A DNA stretch of 64,000 nt from NCBI RefSeq assembly GCF_900156425.1, contig NZ_FTNO01000001.1:310001-374000 (forward strand), read 5' to 3'. Each line of letters starts with the position of its first letter. Positions within the stretch are counted from its first letter, which is position 1. Both the position numbers and the translations under genes were made by a program. Shown here piece after piece: positions 44,741 through 52,701 of this stretch. The notes under the pieces were generated by a model. That model saw nothing but the letters and a program-made list of their open reading frames with translations, made no database searches and was not told the DNA's origin. The stretch is from Haladaptatus litoreus. GTDB lineage: Archaea; Halobacteriota; Halobacteria; Halobacteriales; Haladaptataceae.

Positions 44741-44772
44741 GCGGGAGACAGTCGAAAGCGACTGTCTCCCGC
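44741..44772. repeat. Perfect 14-bp hairpin with AAAG loop between divergent genes
   Basis: Arms 44741-44754 and 44759-44772 are perfect and GC-rich; loop AAAG. It lies between the divergent starts of pncB (44701) and the zinc-finger micro-protein gene (44852), where a terminator is not needed, so a binding site or repeat element is more likely. Confidence 0.6.
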
Positions 44773-44851
44773 AGTCCGAACTTCGGTTTTTATCGCGAGA
44801 CGTTCTTTCGTGCGGCGTGAGGCGTTTATTCGCTCGCTTCTTAATGGTGGC

Positions 44852-44983
44852 ATGAACTTGGAATCGCTGAAACCCGACTTTCTCACGCCGAATTGGAAAT
44901 GCAATGCGTGCGGCAAAAAATACTGGCGCAACCGACGACAGTGCCGGAACTGTCAGAACACGGTTTTCGACCGCGTTCGATAG
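44852..44983 (+). CDS. 43-residue zinc-finger micro-protein
   Basis: 43 aa. WKCNACGKKYWRNRRQCRNC carries four Cys as two CxxC pairs separated by 10 residues, a compact zinc ribbon. Zinc-finger micro-proteins of this size are common in haloarchaea and several affect growth or biofilm behaviour in other species, but this one is not assigned. A GTTTATTC TATA-like stretch about 28 bases upstream supports a leaderless start at 44852; an upstream open frame from 44579 has no coding character. Confidence 0.78.
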   Translation: MNLESLKPDFLTPNWKCNACGKKYWRNRRQCRNCQNTVFDRVR

Positions 44984-45001
44984 TCGCCAACCGTTCACCG
45001 A

Positions 45002-46408
45002 TTAGCGGTCGCCGGGAAATTCGTTCGCAGAGCGCGGACGAATTTCCCCGTCCGCGTTCCGCCGCGCCTGTTCGTAAGCAACCGTCTTTTCCAGCGAGTA
45101 GCCACCCTCCGCAGTCGGCCCGCAGAAGGCATCGTGGGTCTGCCCACAGGCGATTTCTGCGGGGGAGTCTGCGGCCAGATGGTTGTGTTTGTCGGGTCGC
45201 CCCGCTCCCGGTGGAACGTCGATTTGGGCCGTCTCCGGCAGATACCGCCAGACGAGAACGACGATGAGAACCATCGCGCCCGCGGCAATCGCCGTCGTTC
45301 CGTCGTAACCCACCGCGACGTAGGCACCGCCAGCGAGCGCGCCGCCGATGCCGGAACCGACCTGTCCGATGCCGACCGTGAGGCTCATCAGCGACCCGCG
45401 CTGGTCGCCCGAAACCAGTTCGGTCAACATCGTCTGGAAGGGAGTCGCCCGCGTGGCGAACAACCCCATGACGACGAAGAAGAGGGCGTAGACTGCGAGG
45501 ACGCCCACCGCAAGAAACGGCGTGGCGAACATGACCAGCGCGATGCCGATCGAGGCCGCGACGATGACGCGTTTTCGACCCACGCGGTCGGAGAGCGTTC
45601 CGGCCTGCGGCCCTGCCAGAACGTTGGCGATGCCACCCACGAAGAACATCGCGCCGATTGCGGTTCCGTTCATGCCGAGCGTGGCTTCCAGCCACGTCGG
45701 GAGGTAGGTCGTGTACAGCGCGTTACCCATGAACATCACGATGAACACCACCGTCGCGGCGGCGATTTCGGGCCGCCGGAGGAGAGTCGCGTAGGCTCCG
45801 ACCGCCGACCCGAAGGAGAGCCTTCCGGTCGCCAACTGCACGTCCGGTTTCGGCACCGTCGTCCAGACGAGAACGAACGTCGCGGCCATCAGCACGGCGA
45901 AGAGGAGGAAGGGAATCCGGAAGCCGAGTCGTTCGGCGAGAATCGCACCCAGCGGAATCCCGGCGATCTGCCCGGCCGCGAAACCGCTGAACACCCAGCC
46001 GTTCGCCCACCCGCGCTGTTCGCGGGGGAAGTAGTCCCCGACGTAGGCGACTGCCGCACCGTTCAAAACGCCCCCAGCGATTCCGGCCAGACCTCGAACT
46101 GCCAGCAAAGAGGCGAAATCCCACGCCAATCCGTGGGCCGCGAGCGAAACCGTGAGGAGGGCAGTGCCGACCAGTAGAATCCGGCGACGACCCACGTGGT
46201 CTGAAATCGGGCCGACGACGAGCGAGAACGCTCCGACCGCCACCGCGTAGGAGGTGATGAGCGTGCCCAGAACCGCTTCCGGGGCCGACAACTGTTCCGC
46301 GATTCGCGGGAGGATGGGCGCGATAATCAGGGCTTGACTGGCGACGACGAACACCAACAGCCAGAGGACGAAGATGACGACGTAATCTCGCCTTTTTTGG
46401 TCATTCAT
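45002..46408 (-). CDS. MFS family transporter with unusual soluble tail
   Basis: 468 aa with 12 predicted helices of the major facilitator superfamily: VVGPISDHVGRRRILLVG (loop 2-3 motif), LAVRGLAGIAGGVLNGAAVAYVGDYFP, and GTLSDRVGRKRVIVAA in the second half. Probably a drug:H+ antiporter or metabolite carrier. After the last helix (about residue 400) comes a soluble tail of about 65 residues with HNHLAADSPAEIACGQTHDAFCG, which holds two Cys and several His and could bind a metal. ATG 46408 is chosen; the upstream open frame is noncoding. Confidence 0.9.
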   Translation of the reverse strand: MNDQKRRDYVVIFVLWLLVFVVASQALIIAPILPRIAEQLSAPEAVLGTLITSYAVAVGAFSLVVGPISDHVGRRRILLVGTALLTVSLAAHGLAWDFASLLAVRGLAGIAGGVLNGAAVAYVGDYFPREQRGWANGWVFSGFAAGQIAGIPLGAILAERLGFRIPFLLFAVLMAATFVLVWTTVPKPDVQLATGRLSFGSAVGAYATLLRRPEIAAATVVFIVMFMGNALYTTYLPTWLEATLGMNGTAIGAMFFVGGIANVLAGPQAGTLSDRVGRKRVIVAASIGIALVMFATPFLAVGVLAVYALFFVVMGLFATRATPFQTMLTELVSGDQRGSLMSLTVGIGQVGSGIGGALAGGAYVAVGYDGTTAIAAGAMVLIVVLVWRYLPETAQIDVPPGAGRPDKHNHLAADSPAEIACGQTHDAFCGPTAEGGYSLEKTVAYEQARRNADGEIRPRSANEFPGDR

Positions 46409-46657
46409 CGTGTTCGTTTCTCTCGCTTGGTGGTTTTGGTGGTGGGCACTCGGTTTCCCCCTCTGCTCGCAGAAAGACACGGGTTGCGCGGGCAAAAGGG
46501 CATCTAGAGGAGGTGAAACCACCGTTGTAGGGAACTTCCCCGTGAATTTGCGAACGATGAGTTTCTGACGTTGATCCGAGATACTGGTTGTAAGTCCGAC
46601 TTCAAAACTGCACGCTCTCAAATTTTGGACACTGTTGTTGGTAAGTCACGACTCTAC

Positions 46658-46790
46658 TGAAACCGCCACCGCACCCTCGCTCGCGGTTGCACCGCTCGCC
46701 ACCGAGATTTCGCAGAAATCTCGTTCGCCACACACCTCCCCAACCGATTCCTTCGTCGCGTTGCTCCTCAGTCATCCCTCGCACGAGTGA
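46658..46790. repeat. Diverged partial copy of the MITE-like repeat
   Basis: Begins with the end motif TGAAACCGCCACCGCACC (46658-46675), has CCACACACCTCCCCAACCGA at 46728-46747 as in the first element read on its reverse strand, and shares TCATCCCTCGCACG (46772-46785). A hairpin with 9-bp arms (46703-46711, 46715-46723) is inside it. The opposite end is not found, so this is a partial or truncated copy. The rest of the gene-free gap 46409-47076 holds a CTAG at 46504, a small palindrome at 46862-46875 and a TTTATC box near 47048 that probably serves the next gene. Confidence 0.6.
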
Positions 46791-47076
46791 ACCTCCGGTG
46801 GAGGTTCGACTTCGCGCGCCATGTCGTCAAATTCGAGTTCTCCGGATTTTCACAAACCCAGTGGCGCGTGCGCCAGCAGGCCCGAGGATTTCACGTCGGA
46901 GGGTCTGTGTTTGAATGGAGTCGGGAATTGCAAACACCATCTCCGAACAAACTTCAGGAACTCGTTGACACATCGCCAACTTGCTGCGATAAACCACACA
47001 CTGCACGAAACCATCTCGCACATCCACACCATCTCCGTCCCCGAACTTTATCGCCCATGAAAAGCCATACTTCTGT

Positions 47077-48336
47077 ATGAAACGCTACGACGCCCTCTAT
47101 CGCCTCTACGACGAGTTCGACGCGAAAACCCTCCGGGCCTATCAGGACTTCGTCGACCTCTTTCCACCAGTCGATTCCCGCGTTGCACTGGAACACTGGC
47201 AGTCCGCGAGCGAGGAGTTAGACCAGCGAAAGGACGAAATCCGGGCGGCGTTCGACGCGGGCGAAACCTACGCCACCATCGCCGCGCACGCCACGCGTGA
47301 CCAGTCGTTCACCGCCCTCGACCTCTACTCGAAGTACGGGCGAGGGGTGAACGCGCTGGTGCTCGACGTGGACGAAACCCTGCGCTCTGCCGGTGGAACC
47401 GACAACGAGATTCCACGGGAAACGCTCCACCTGCTGACCGACTTCCACGAGAACGGGATGCCAATCGTCGTCTGTACGGGACAGACGCTTGAGAACGTAA
47501 AGGGGTTCGCTATCCAGGGACTCGGCAACGAAATCGTCCATTCCGGAAACCTGAGCATCGTGTACGAGGCCGGAACCGGCGTGTTCACGCCGGGCCACGG
47601 CGCGGAGACGAAACGCCTGCTGTACGAGGAGTTGGACGACGAAATTCGGACCATCTTCGATACGGTTCGCTCACAGGTGCTCTCGGCCGCGCCTGACGAA
47701 CTCCGGCGGTGCACCCACTTGCAGGGCAACGAGTTCAACGTCACGATGAAGCCGAACTTCGAAACCGGCAGTTCGCGGGCCGTGGAAATCATCGACGACG
47801 CGCTGGTCTACCTGCTGGATTTGCTCGGCAGGACGGTGGTGGAAGGCGGCGAAAAGGATGACGCGAAAAGCGGGAATAGAAACGGAAGCGACTGGGCGCG
47901 GGCGTACTACGCCGACAGCGACCCGGAAATCCGCGGCGTGCTGGAAGAACAGGGCGAAACCCCGGAAAACGACATTTCGTCGGTACCGGAGGACGTGCAG
48001 GAGACCTTCGACCGAATCGACGTGGCCTACTACGAAGGTGACGCCGCCGAAATCGGCAGTCGGGAGTTGAATAAGGTGGTCGGGGTGAAAGGCGCGCTGG
48101 ACGTGCTGGGCATCGACGACCCATTCACGCTCGTCATGGGCGACAGCAAGAGCGATCTTCGAGTCATGCAGTGGGTGGACGAAACCGACTCCGGCATCGC
48201 TGCCGCGCCGGAACACTCCTCCCGAGACGTGCTAGACCACGTCGTCAGAACCGACGAACTCGTCTACGACCAAGGGAAGGCGGGCGACGTGCTGAGAACC
48301 GTCTACGCGATGAATCGGCTGGCGAATCTAGGTTGA
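47077..48336 (+). CDS. HAD superfamily hydrolase with long helical insert
   Basis: 419 aa. First 85 residues are helical and unassigned. From about residue 88 a HAD domain begins with LVLDVDETLRSAG (nucleophile DVDET), motif II VVCTGQTLENVKGFA, a large cap of about 180 residues (EAGTGVFTPGHGAETKRLL, HLQGNEFNVTMKPNFETG), the motif III Lys in KGALDVLGIDDPFTLVMGDSKSDL, and motif IV acid residues. This resembles sucrose-phosphatase/phosphoglycolate phosphatase type HADs. A trehalose-6-phosphate phosphatase role has been considered because otsA is 4 kb away, but nothing in the sequence supports it specifically. TTTATC 29 bases upstream suggests a leaderless start. Confidence 0.8.
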   Translation: MKRYDALYRLYDEFDAKTLRAYQDFVDLFPPVDSRVALEHWQSASEELDQRKDEIRAAFDAGETYATIAAHATRDQSFTALDLYSKYGRGVNALVLDVDETLRSAGGTDNEIPRETLHLLTDFHENGMPIVVCTGQTLENVKGFAIQGLGNEIVHSGNLSIVYEAGTGVFTPGHGAETKRLLYEELDDEIRTIFDTVRSQVLSAAPDELRRCTHLQGNEFNVTMKPNFETGSSRAVEIIDDALVYLLDLLGRTVVEGGEKDDAKSGNRNGSDWARAYYADSDPEIRGVLEEQGETPENDISSVPEDVQETFDRIDVAYYEGDAAEIGSRELNKVVGVKGALDVLGIDDPFTLVMGDSKSDLRVMQWVDETDSGIAAAPEHSSRDVLDHVVRTDELVYDQGKAGDVLRTVYAMNRLANLG

Positions 48337-48370
48337 AATCGGCGAGACGGGTGACAACCACCCAACCGAA

Positions 48371-49006
48371 TCAGTCGTACCAGTAGAACAGTCCGGCAAC
48401 TGAAACCGGGATGACGAGAACCCAAAGGAGGACTCGAAGGGCCGAGAGTTGGAACTCGGACAACATCGGTCGAGACTGGCTAATTTTGTCGATGGCGTAT
48501 ATCGAACTGTCTCGTCTGACGAGGGAATTCCGTGGCAGTTCGTCGTGCATCGTGACATTGCCGCCGTCGAACACGCGACTGGTGGTGGGTGAAAGAAACC
48601 GGTATGGTCTGGCGAGTTCAGCAGCAACCTCCCCTTCGGTGACGGACTTCGAAGACAGAATCAACGACCCGTTTTCGGTGCGGTGTGTCGGTTCCCGAAA
48701 TCCGTCGGTGAAGACGACGAATCGGTAATCGTGTTCGAGATACTGGCTGACGTTCGTCCCACTGCGATTCAACCGCAATGGCTCATCACGCACTTGATGT
48801 TCCAATCCACAGGCGCGCGAGAAGACGATGTAGCATTCTTTCACTTTCGGATGATGTCGCAGGTAATCGTGTCGGTTTTCATCGGTTACTTCGACCGCAC
48901 GATACTCGTACTGCGGTTCATCAGCATGGGGCAACAACCAGAGTGAGTTCAGTGCAAGCGAGAGTGCAAGCAGAAAGCAGAGCAAACCCATGAGTCGCTG
49001 GTTCAC
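48371..49006 (-). CDS. Membrane-anchored protein of unknown function
   Basis: 211 aa with an N-terminal helix (LLCFLLALSLALNSLWLLPH, perhaps a signal or anchor) and a C-terminal helix (LRVLLWVLVIPVSVAGLFYWY), and a 150-residue extracytoplasmic loop between them, carrying ECYIVFSRACGL with two Cys and YRFVVFTDGFREPTH. No known domain. GTG 49006 is the longest start; ATG 48991 is a shorter option. Confidence 0.7.
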   Translation of the reverse strand: MNQRLMGLLCFLLALSLALNSLWLLPHADEPQYEYRAVEVTDENRHDYLRHHPKVKECYIVFSRACGLEHQVRDEPLRLNRSGTNVSQYLEHDYRFVVFTDGFREPTHRTENGSLILSSKSVTEGEVAAELARPYRFLSPTTSRVFDGGNVTMHDELPRNSLVRRDSSIYAIDKISQSRPMLSEFQLSALRVLLWVLVIPVSVAGLFYWYD

Positions 49007-49145
49007 TGCAATCGCCCCAGTCGGATACGCATGCTACAGTATTAGCAATACTACTGGTAAGCTTTCTGTTCGTCAGTAGATTAATACAAATGAATAGAAA
49101 CGAAAAGAACCGAAGAACCGAGGTACGCGCGCCGAATGAGGCGAC

Positions 49146-49418
49146 TCAGGCGTTCACTTGAACGCGCACTGTATCGCCTGCTTCGACGGAACTGTGGGCC
49201 GAGAGGGGTTCGGCGTCGCGTCCCGATTCGCGAAGGACGCGGGTGTCCGAACGGAGGCCGAAACCGTCCACGATTCCGGCGCTAACTTGCTGGCCGTACT
49301 GTTCGCCGAGTCGGTTCACGACATCCTCGACGGTGGCCTCTTCGGGCACTGCAACGCGGGCGTCGCGGGTTCCAGTTCGCGCGACCATCGGGCCGGTAAG
49401 TTTAACCGTGACGTTCAT
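49146..49418 (-). CDS. MoaD/ThiS-like ubiquitin-fold protein without C-terminal diglycine
   Basis: 90 aa. NVTVKLTGPMVARTGTRD, EEATVEDVVNRLGEQYG, and SVEAGDTVRVQVNA give the beta-grasp order of MoaD/ThiS/SAMP proteins. The family C-terminus is normally Gly-Gly, needed for thiocarboxylation or conjugation; this one ends VQVNA. It may therefore not be a sulfur carrier or SAMP modifier unless it is processed. ATG 49418 is chosen; nine residues before it are not conserved-looking. No molybdopterin genes are nearby. Confidence 0.78.
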   Translation of the reverse strand: MNVTVKLTGPMVARTGTRDARVAVPEEATVEDVVNRLGEQYGQQVSAGIVDGFGLRSDTRVLRESGRDAEPLSAHSSVEAGDTVRVQVNA

Positions 49419-49518
49419 ACTCACACTGTTGTCCCCCTGCAACAAAAAGTTTACTCATACTCGAAAAAGTCCTGCCGAGACGAAACCGCTTATGGGGCCG
49501 GGCGATGAGCCTTCGAGT

Positions 49519-50433
49519 ATGTCGCACGCACCCGAACCGGGGTCGGACGACCCGCTTTCCCTGCACGGCGTCGTCCCGCCCACGATTACGGCGTTTCACG
49601 AGGACGAATCGGTCGATTACGACGCGACGGCGGCCCACGCCGAGTTCGTCGTGGACGGCGGCGCGCACGGCGTTTTCCCGCTCGGAACGAACGGCGAGTT
49701 TCCGCTCCTGACGGGCGAAGAAAAGCGCGGCGTAATCGAGGCCGTCGTCGATGCCGTAGACGAGGTTCCGGTTATCGCAGGCGTCGGCGCACCAAGCACC
49801 TACGAAACCGTGTCCCACGCGGAACACGCGGAATCCGTCGGCGCGGACGGCCTCGTCGTCGTCACGCCGTACTACTTCCCGCTCGACCACGACGCCGCGG
49901 TTTCGCACTATCGCCGCGTCTGCGAGGCTGTCGATGTGCCGGTGTACGTCTACCACATTCCGAGTAAAACCGGTAATTCGCTGTCGCTCGATACGGTCGC
50001 CGACCTCGCGGAAATTCCCAACCTCGCGGGACTCAAGGATTCGAGCAAGGACGTGCCGTGGTTAGGGCAAGCTATCGACGCACATCCCGAGCTTACCTTC
50101 CTCGCAGGCTCCGACTCCCTGCTCTTCCCCGGCCTCGAAATCGGCTGCTCGGGCATGGTCAGCGCAGTTGCCAACGCCTTCCCCGAACTGGTCGTAGACC
50201 TCTACGACGCCTACGACGACGGCGACGAGGCTCGCGCGCGCGAACTTCAAAGCAAGGTCTATTCCGTTCGTGATGCTCTGAAAGGCGGGTCGTACATGGC
50301 GGGTGTGAAGACGGCGCTCGACGTTCGGAACCTCGACTTTTCGCCCGGCCCGCTCCGCAGTCCGCTTCGGAAGATGGACGACTCCGATAGGGCGGAACTC
50401 GAATCCGACCTCCGCGCGCTGGATTTACTCTAA
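49519..50433 (+). CDS. DapA-family aldolase, probable KDG/KDPG aldolase
   Basis: 304 aa TIM-barrel aldolase of the DHDPS/NAL group. LHGVVPPTITAFHEDESVDYD, FPLGTNGEFPLLTGEEKR (GTxGE motif), YYFPLDHD, YVYHIPSKTGNSLS with the active-site Tyr, and the Schiff-base Lys in LAGLKDSSKD are visible. The GTNGE and YHIPSKTG forms are those of haloarchaeal 2-keto-3-deoxy(phospho)gluconate aldolases rather than lysine-pathway DapA. A gluconate dehydratase homologue 5.2 kb downstream produces the matching KDG substrate, in keeping with the semi-phosphorylated Entner-Doudoroff route. ATG 49519 is chosen over a long upstream open frame. Confidence 0.85.
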   Translation: MSHAPEPGSDDPLSLHGVVPPTITAFHEDESVDYDATAAHAEFVVDGGAHGVFPLGTNGEFPLLTGEEKRGVIEAVVDAVDEVPVIAGVGAPSTYETVSHAEHAESVGADGLVVVTPYYFPLDHDAAVSHYRRVCEAVDVPVYVYHIPSKTGNSLSLDTVADLAEIPNLAGLKDSSKDVPWLGQAIDAHPELTFLAGSDSLLFPGLEIGCSGMVSAVANAFPELVVDLYDAYDDGDEARARELQSKVYSVRDALKGGSYMAGVKTALDVRNLDFSPGPLRSPLRKMDDSDRAELESDLRALDLL

Positions 50434-50500
50434 CGTTTCTTTCGGGTAGGTCGTTCTTTCGGGGAGTGGCTATAACACGGAGGGCGTTGTCCGGGTGGCT

Positions 50501-51322
50501 ATGGCTCCCTCGCGCGTCCTCGCAGTTGGACTAGTTGTGCTGTGTTTACTCGGTGGTGTCGCCGACGCTCGACCGTTCGATTCGTCCCTCGACGGAACTC
50601 AAGCCTCCCGCATCGGTTCCTGTACGAAAATAACCAGCCCAGGTCACTACACCCTCGGGCAGGACATCAACAACGGCAAGACGCGCATTTCGACCGGTTG
50701 TATCGACATTCGAGCGGATAATGTCGTTCTGGACGGGAACGGCCACGTCCTCGACGGATTCGGGGTCAGCGACACAACCGGCGTGCTGGTCGAAAACGCT
50801 TCGAACGTGACCGTCAGGAATCTCCGCGTTCAGGACTGGAATCGCGGTATCGCCGTCAGAAACGCGGAAAACGTGGCGGTTCGTAACGTGGACGCGTCGA
50901 ACAACGCGATTGGCATCGACGTAGCCGGTTCCGACGCTCGACTGGTCGGAAACACCGCTCGCGGGGATTTGAAAGGACTCGTCCTCGACGACCCGTGGGA
51001 CGACGACCTCGTAAATAACGATATTCGGGGCAACCACGTCGTGAACGTCTACGCGCCGCTCGCGGTCGTGGACGTTTTCGGCGTTCAACTCACGCTCGGC
51101 CCGCCCCTGGACCCCGACCGAGACGGGCGGTACGAAGACCTGACCGGAAGTGGTGATGCTGGTATTTTGGATGTCGTGGCGTTCCCCATCGTCGTCGTGG
51201 CCGACGCGATTGGCCTCGCCGACATTCCGACGGAACAGCGAACAGCCCTCGATTTCGACGGGGACGGAACCTTAGACCACGGCGACCTGCTGGCATATGC
51301 TGGACTCAGGCCGACGGCCTGA
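50501..51322 (+). CDS. Secreted right-handed beta-helix (NosD-like) protein
   Basis: 273 aa. Sec-type signal peptide VLAVGLVVLCLLGGVADARP, then SCTKITSPGHYTLGQDI and repeated 20-25 residue coils (DIRADNVVLDGNGHVLDGFG, GVLVENASNVTVRNLRV, GIAVRNAENVAVRNVD, IGIDVAGSDARLVGNTA), the pattern of parallel beta-helix proteins such as NosD and pectate-lyase-like enzymes. The C-terminus DFDGDGTLDHGD is a dockerin-like or EF-hand type Ca2+ loop. Activity unknown; polysaccharide binding or cleavage is plausible. ATG 50501 is preferred; GTG 50495 is two codons earlier. A palindrome covers the stop codon. Confidence 0.82.
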   Translation: MAPSRVLAVGLVVLCLLGGVADARPFDSSLDGTQASRIGSCTKITSPGHYTLGQDINNGKTRISTGCIDIRADNVVLDGNGHVLDGFGVSDTTGVLVENASNVTVRNLRVQDWNRGIAVRNAENVAVRNVDASNNAIGIDVAGSDARLVGNTARGDLKGLVLDDPWDDDLVNNDIRGNHVVNVYAPLAVVDVFGVQLTLGPPLDPDRDGRYEDLTGSGDAGILDVVAFPIVVVADAIGLADIPTEQRTALDFDGDGTLDHGDLLAYAGLRPTA

Positions 51323-51329
51323 GTCCAGC
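51299..51329 (+). terminator. Perfect 31-bp palindrome across the beta-helix stop codon
   Basis: Arms 51299-51313 and 51315-51329 around one central base. The stop TGA (51320-51322) lies within the right arm, and the last residues AGLRPTA are encoded by it. The following gene is convergent and stops at 51358, so it may end transcription from both sides. Confidence 0.5.
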
Positions 51330-51357
51330 CGTACTGTGGTTCGGTAACTGATGTCGA

Positions 51358-52476
51358 TTACGACTCTTCCGAATTTGCCCGCTCTGGCACTTCGTTCGCC
51401 CATTCTGGCCACTCTTTTCTCTGTTCTCCCGAGAAGGAGTCGTCGCCCGACATCGACTTGATTGCGCGTGCGTCCTTCTTGCTCCACACTGCACCGTCCT
51501 CGTGGAAGACGCCGTTCAAAATTCCGCGTTTGCGCTGACTGAGCATGTAGGCTGGTTTGAGCATGAGCGACCAGAAGAAGTTGCCGACGCCGGCCTCGCG
51601 GATGGGCGGCACGAGCGACGCATAGCGCGGGCCACGTTTAGTCGCTGGAACGTTTTTCTGCCCCCAGCCGAAGTTGGCGATTCGTTGCCATTCGGTGAGC
51701 CACACCGGCATTCCGGCGCTTCGTTGGAGTTTGTTGGCTTGTTCGAGAACGTCCCGATAGATGGCCTGCGTGTTCGGATAGTTGTAGTGAAACTGCATCA
51801 CGTCTACACCCCAATCGTAGTAGTCGGCAACGTTCGCCAAACTCGTCGCACCGACCGTCAGCGGGACATCTCCGCGCTCTTCGCGGACGACGCGAAACAT
51901 CTCGCGCGCGAACCGCTTTTTCCACGGTCGCCATCCGGGTTCGTTCATCACCTCGATGGCGAGGACACGTTCGTCGTCGCGATAGCGGTTCATCACCCAC
52001 TCCGCGAATCGGGTCGGCTCACTCCATCTGTCGGGATTTCTCATCACCTGTTTTCCCGGCGACCAGACCGAGGTACCCGTCCACGGGTCTGTGTCGTAGA
52101 GGTTTTTTGGAACCGGCGGGCGTCCGACTCCCTCGAAAATCCCGAGCATGACGCGGATTCCGTGTGATTCCGCGGTTCGAAGGAAGTGGTCTACCGCCCT
52201 GCCGAACGATTCTCTATCCTTGTGCCACGCTTCGTAACTCAGCCACGTCCTGAGGGCGTTCAGATTGAGTCGGGTGGCAAACCCCATGTCGCGCTCCGTG
52301 ACACCGCGTTCGTAGGTGTGCCACATCTGGAACGAGTTCATCGCTCGTGCTGGAAGATACATCGCACCGCGGACATCGACTGGCGGTCCTTGTGCATCGG
52401 CTACGCATCCCGCGAGTGAAACCGCAGATGCGACGCTGGTAGCGAGGAACCCCCGTCTCGTACACCGACGAGTCAT
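51358..52476 (-). CDS. GH5-like glycoside hydrolase lipoprotein, Tat-exported
   Basis: 372 aa. Twin-arginine start RRCTRRGFLATSVASAV and lipobox LAGC with Cys24, so it is exported folded and lipid-anchored. The mature domain is a TIM-barrel hydrolase: ALRTWLSYEAW, GIRVMLGIFEG, IEVMNEPGW with the acid/base Glu179, FHYNYPNT and PVWLTEWQ with the nucleophile Glu262, the two-Glu pattern of clan A families such as GH5/mannanase. Substrate not determined; a beta-linked polysaccharide is likely. It is convergent with the beta-helix gene, and together they suggest extracellular polysaccharide processing. Confidence 0.84.
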   Translation of the reverse strand: MTRRCTRRGFLATSVASAVSLAGCVADAQGPPVDVRGAMYLPARAMNSFQMWHTYERGVTERDMGFATRLNLNALRTWLSYEAWHKDRESFGRAVDHFLRTAESHGIRVMLGIFEGVGRPPVPKNLYDTDPWTGTSVWSPGKQVMRNPDRWSEPTRFAEWVMNRYRDDERVLAIEVMNEPGWRPWKKRFAREMFRVVREERGDVPLTVGATSLANVADYYDWGVDVMQFHYNYPNTQAIYRDVLEQANKLQRSAGMPVWLTEWQRIANFGWGQKNVPATKRGPRYASLVPPIREAGVGNFFWSLMLKPAYMLSQRKRGILNGVFHEDGAVWSKKDARAIKSMSGDDSFSGEQRKEWPEWANEVPERANSEES

Positions 52477-52701
52477 ACACTCGCGGACAACCGCGTTCTA
52501 CCTGAAAGTGATGGTTTGTTTACTGATACTATGTCAAAACTTGACACGTGTTTCCTGTCTGAGTAGAATATTCCGCCTTTCAGTGAAACTGCCGAATACA
52601 GCACTCTAACGGTTTGAAACAGTCTGCAACGTCTTAGGGGGCGTTTAGCAACGTTCAACGATTCTCACGTTTTATACTCTCGACCTGTTTGGCAGCAAAC
52701 C

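Noticed and set aside
46821-47080. Small open frames in the repeat-bearing gap
   Set aside because: Overlap the diverged repeat, lack promoters and family features.
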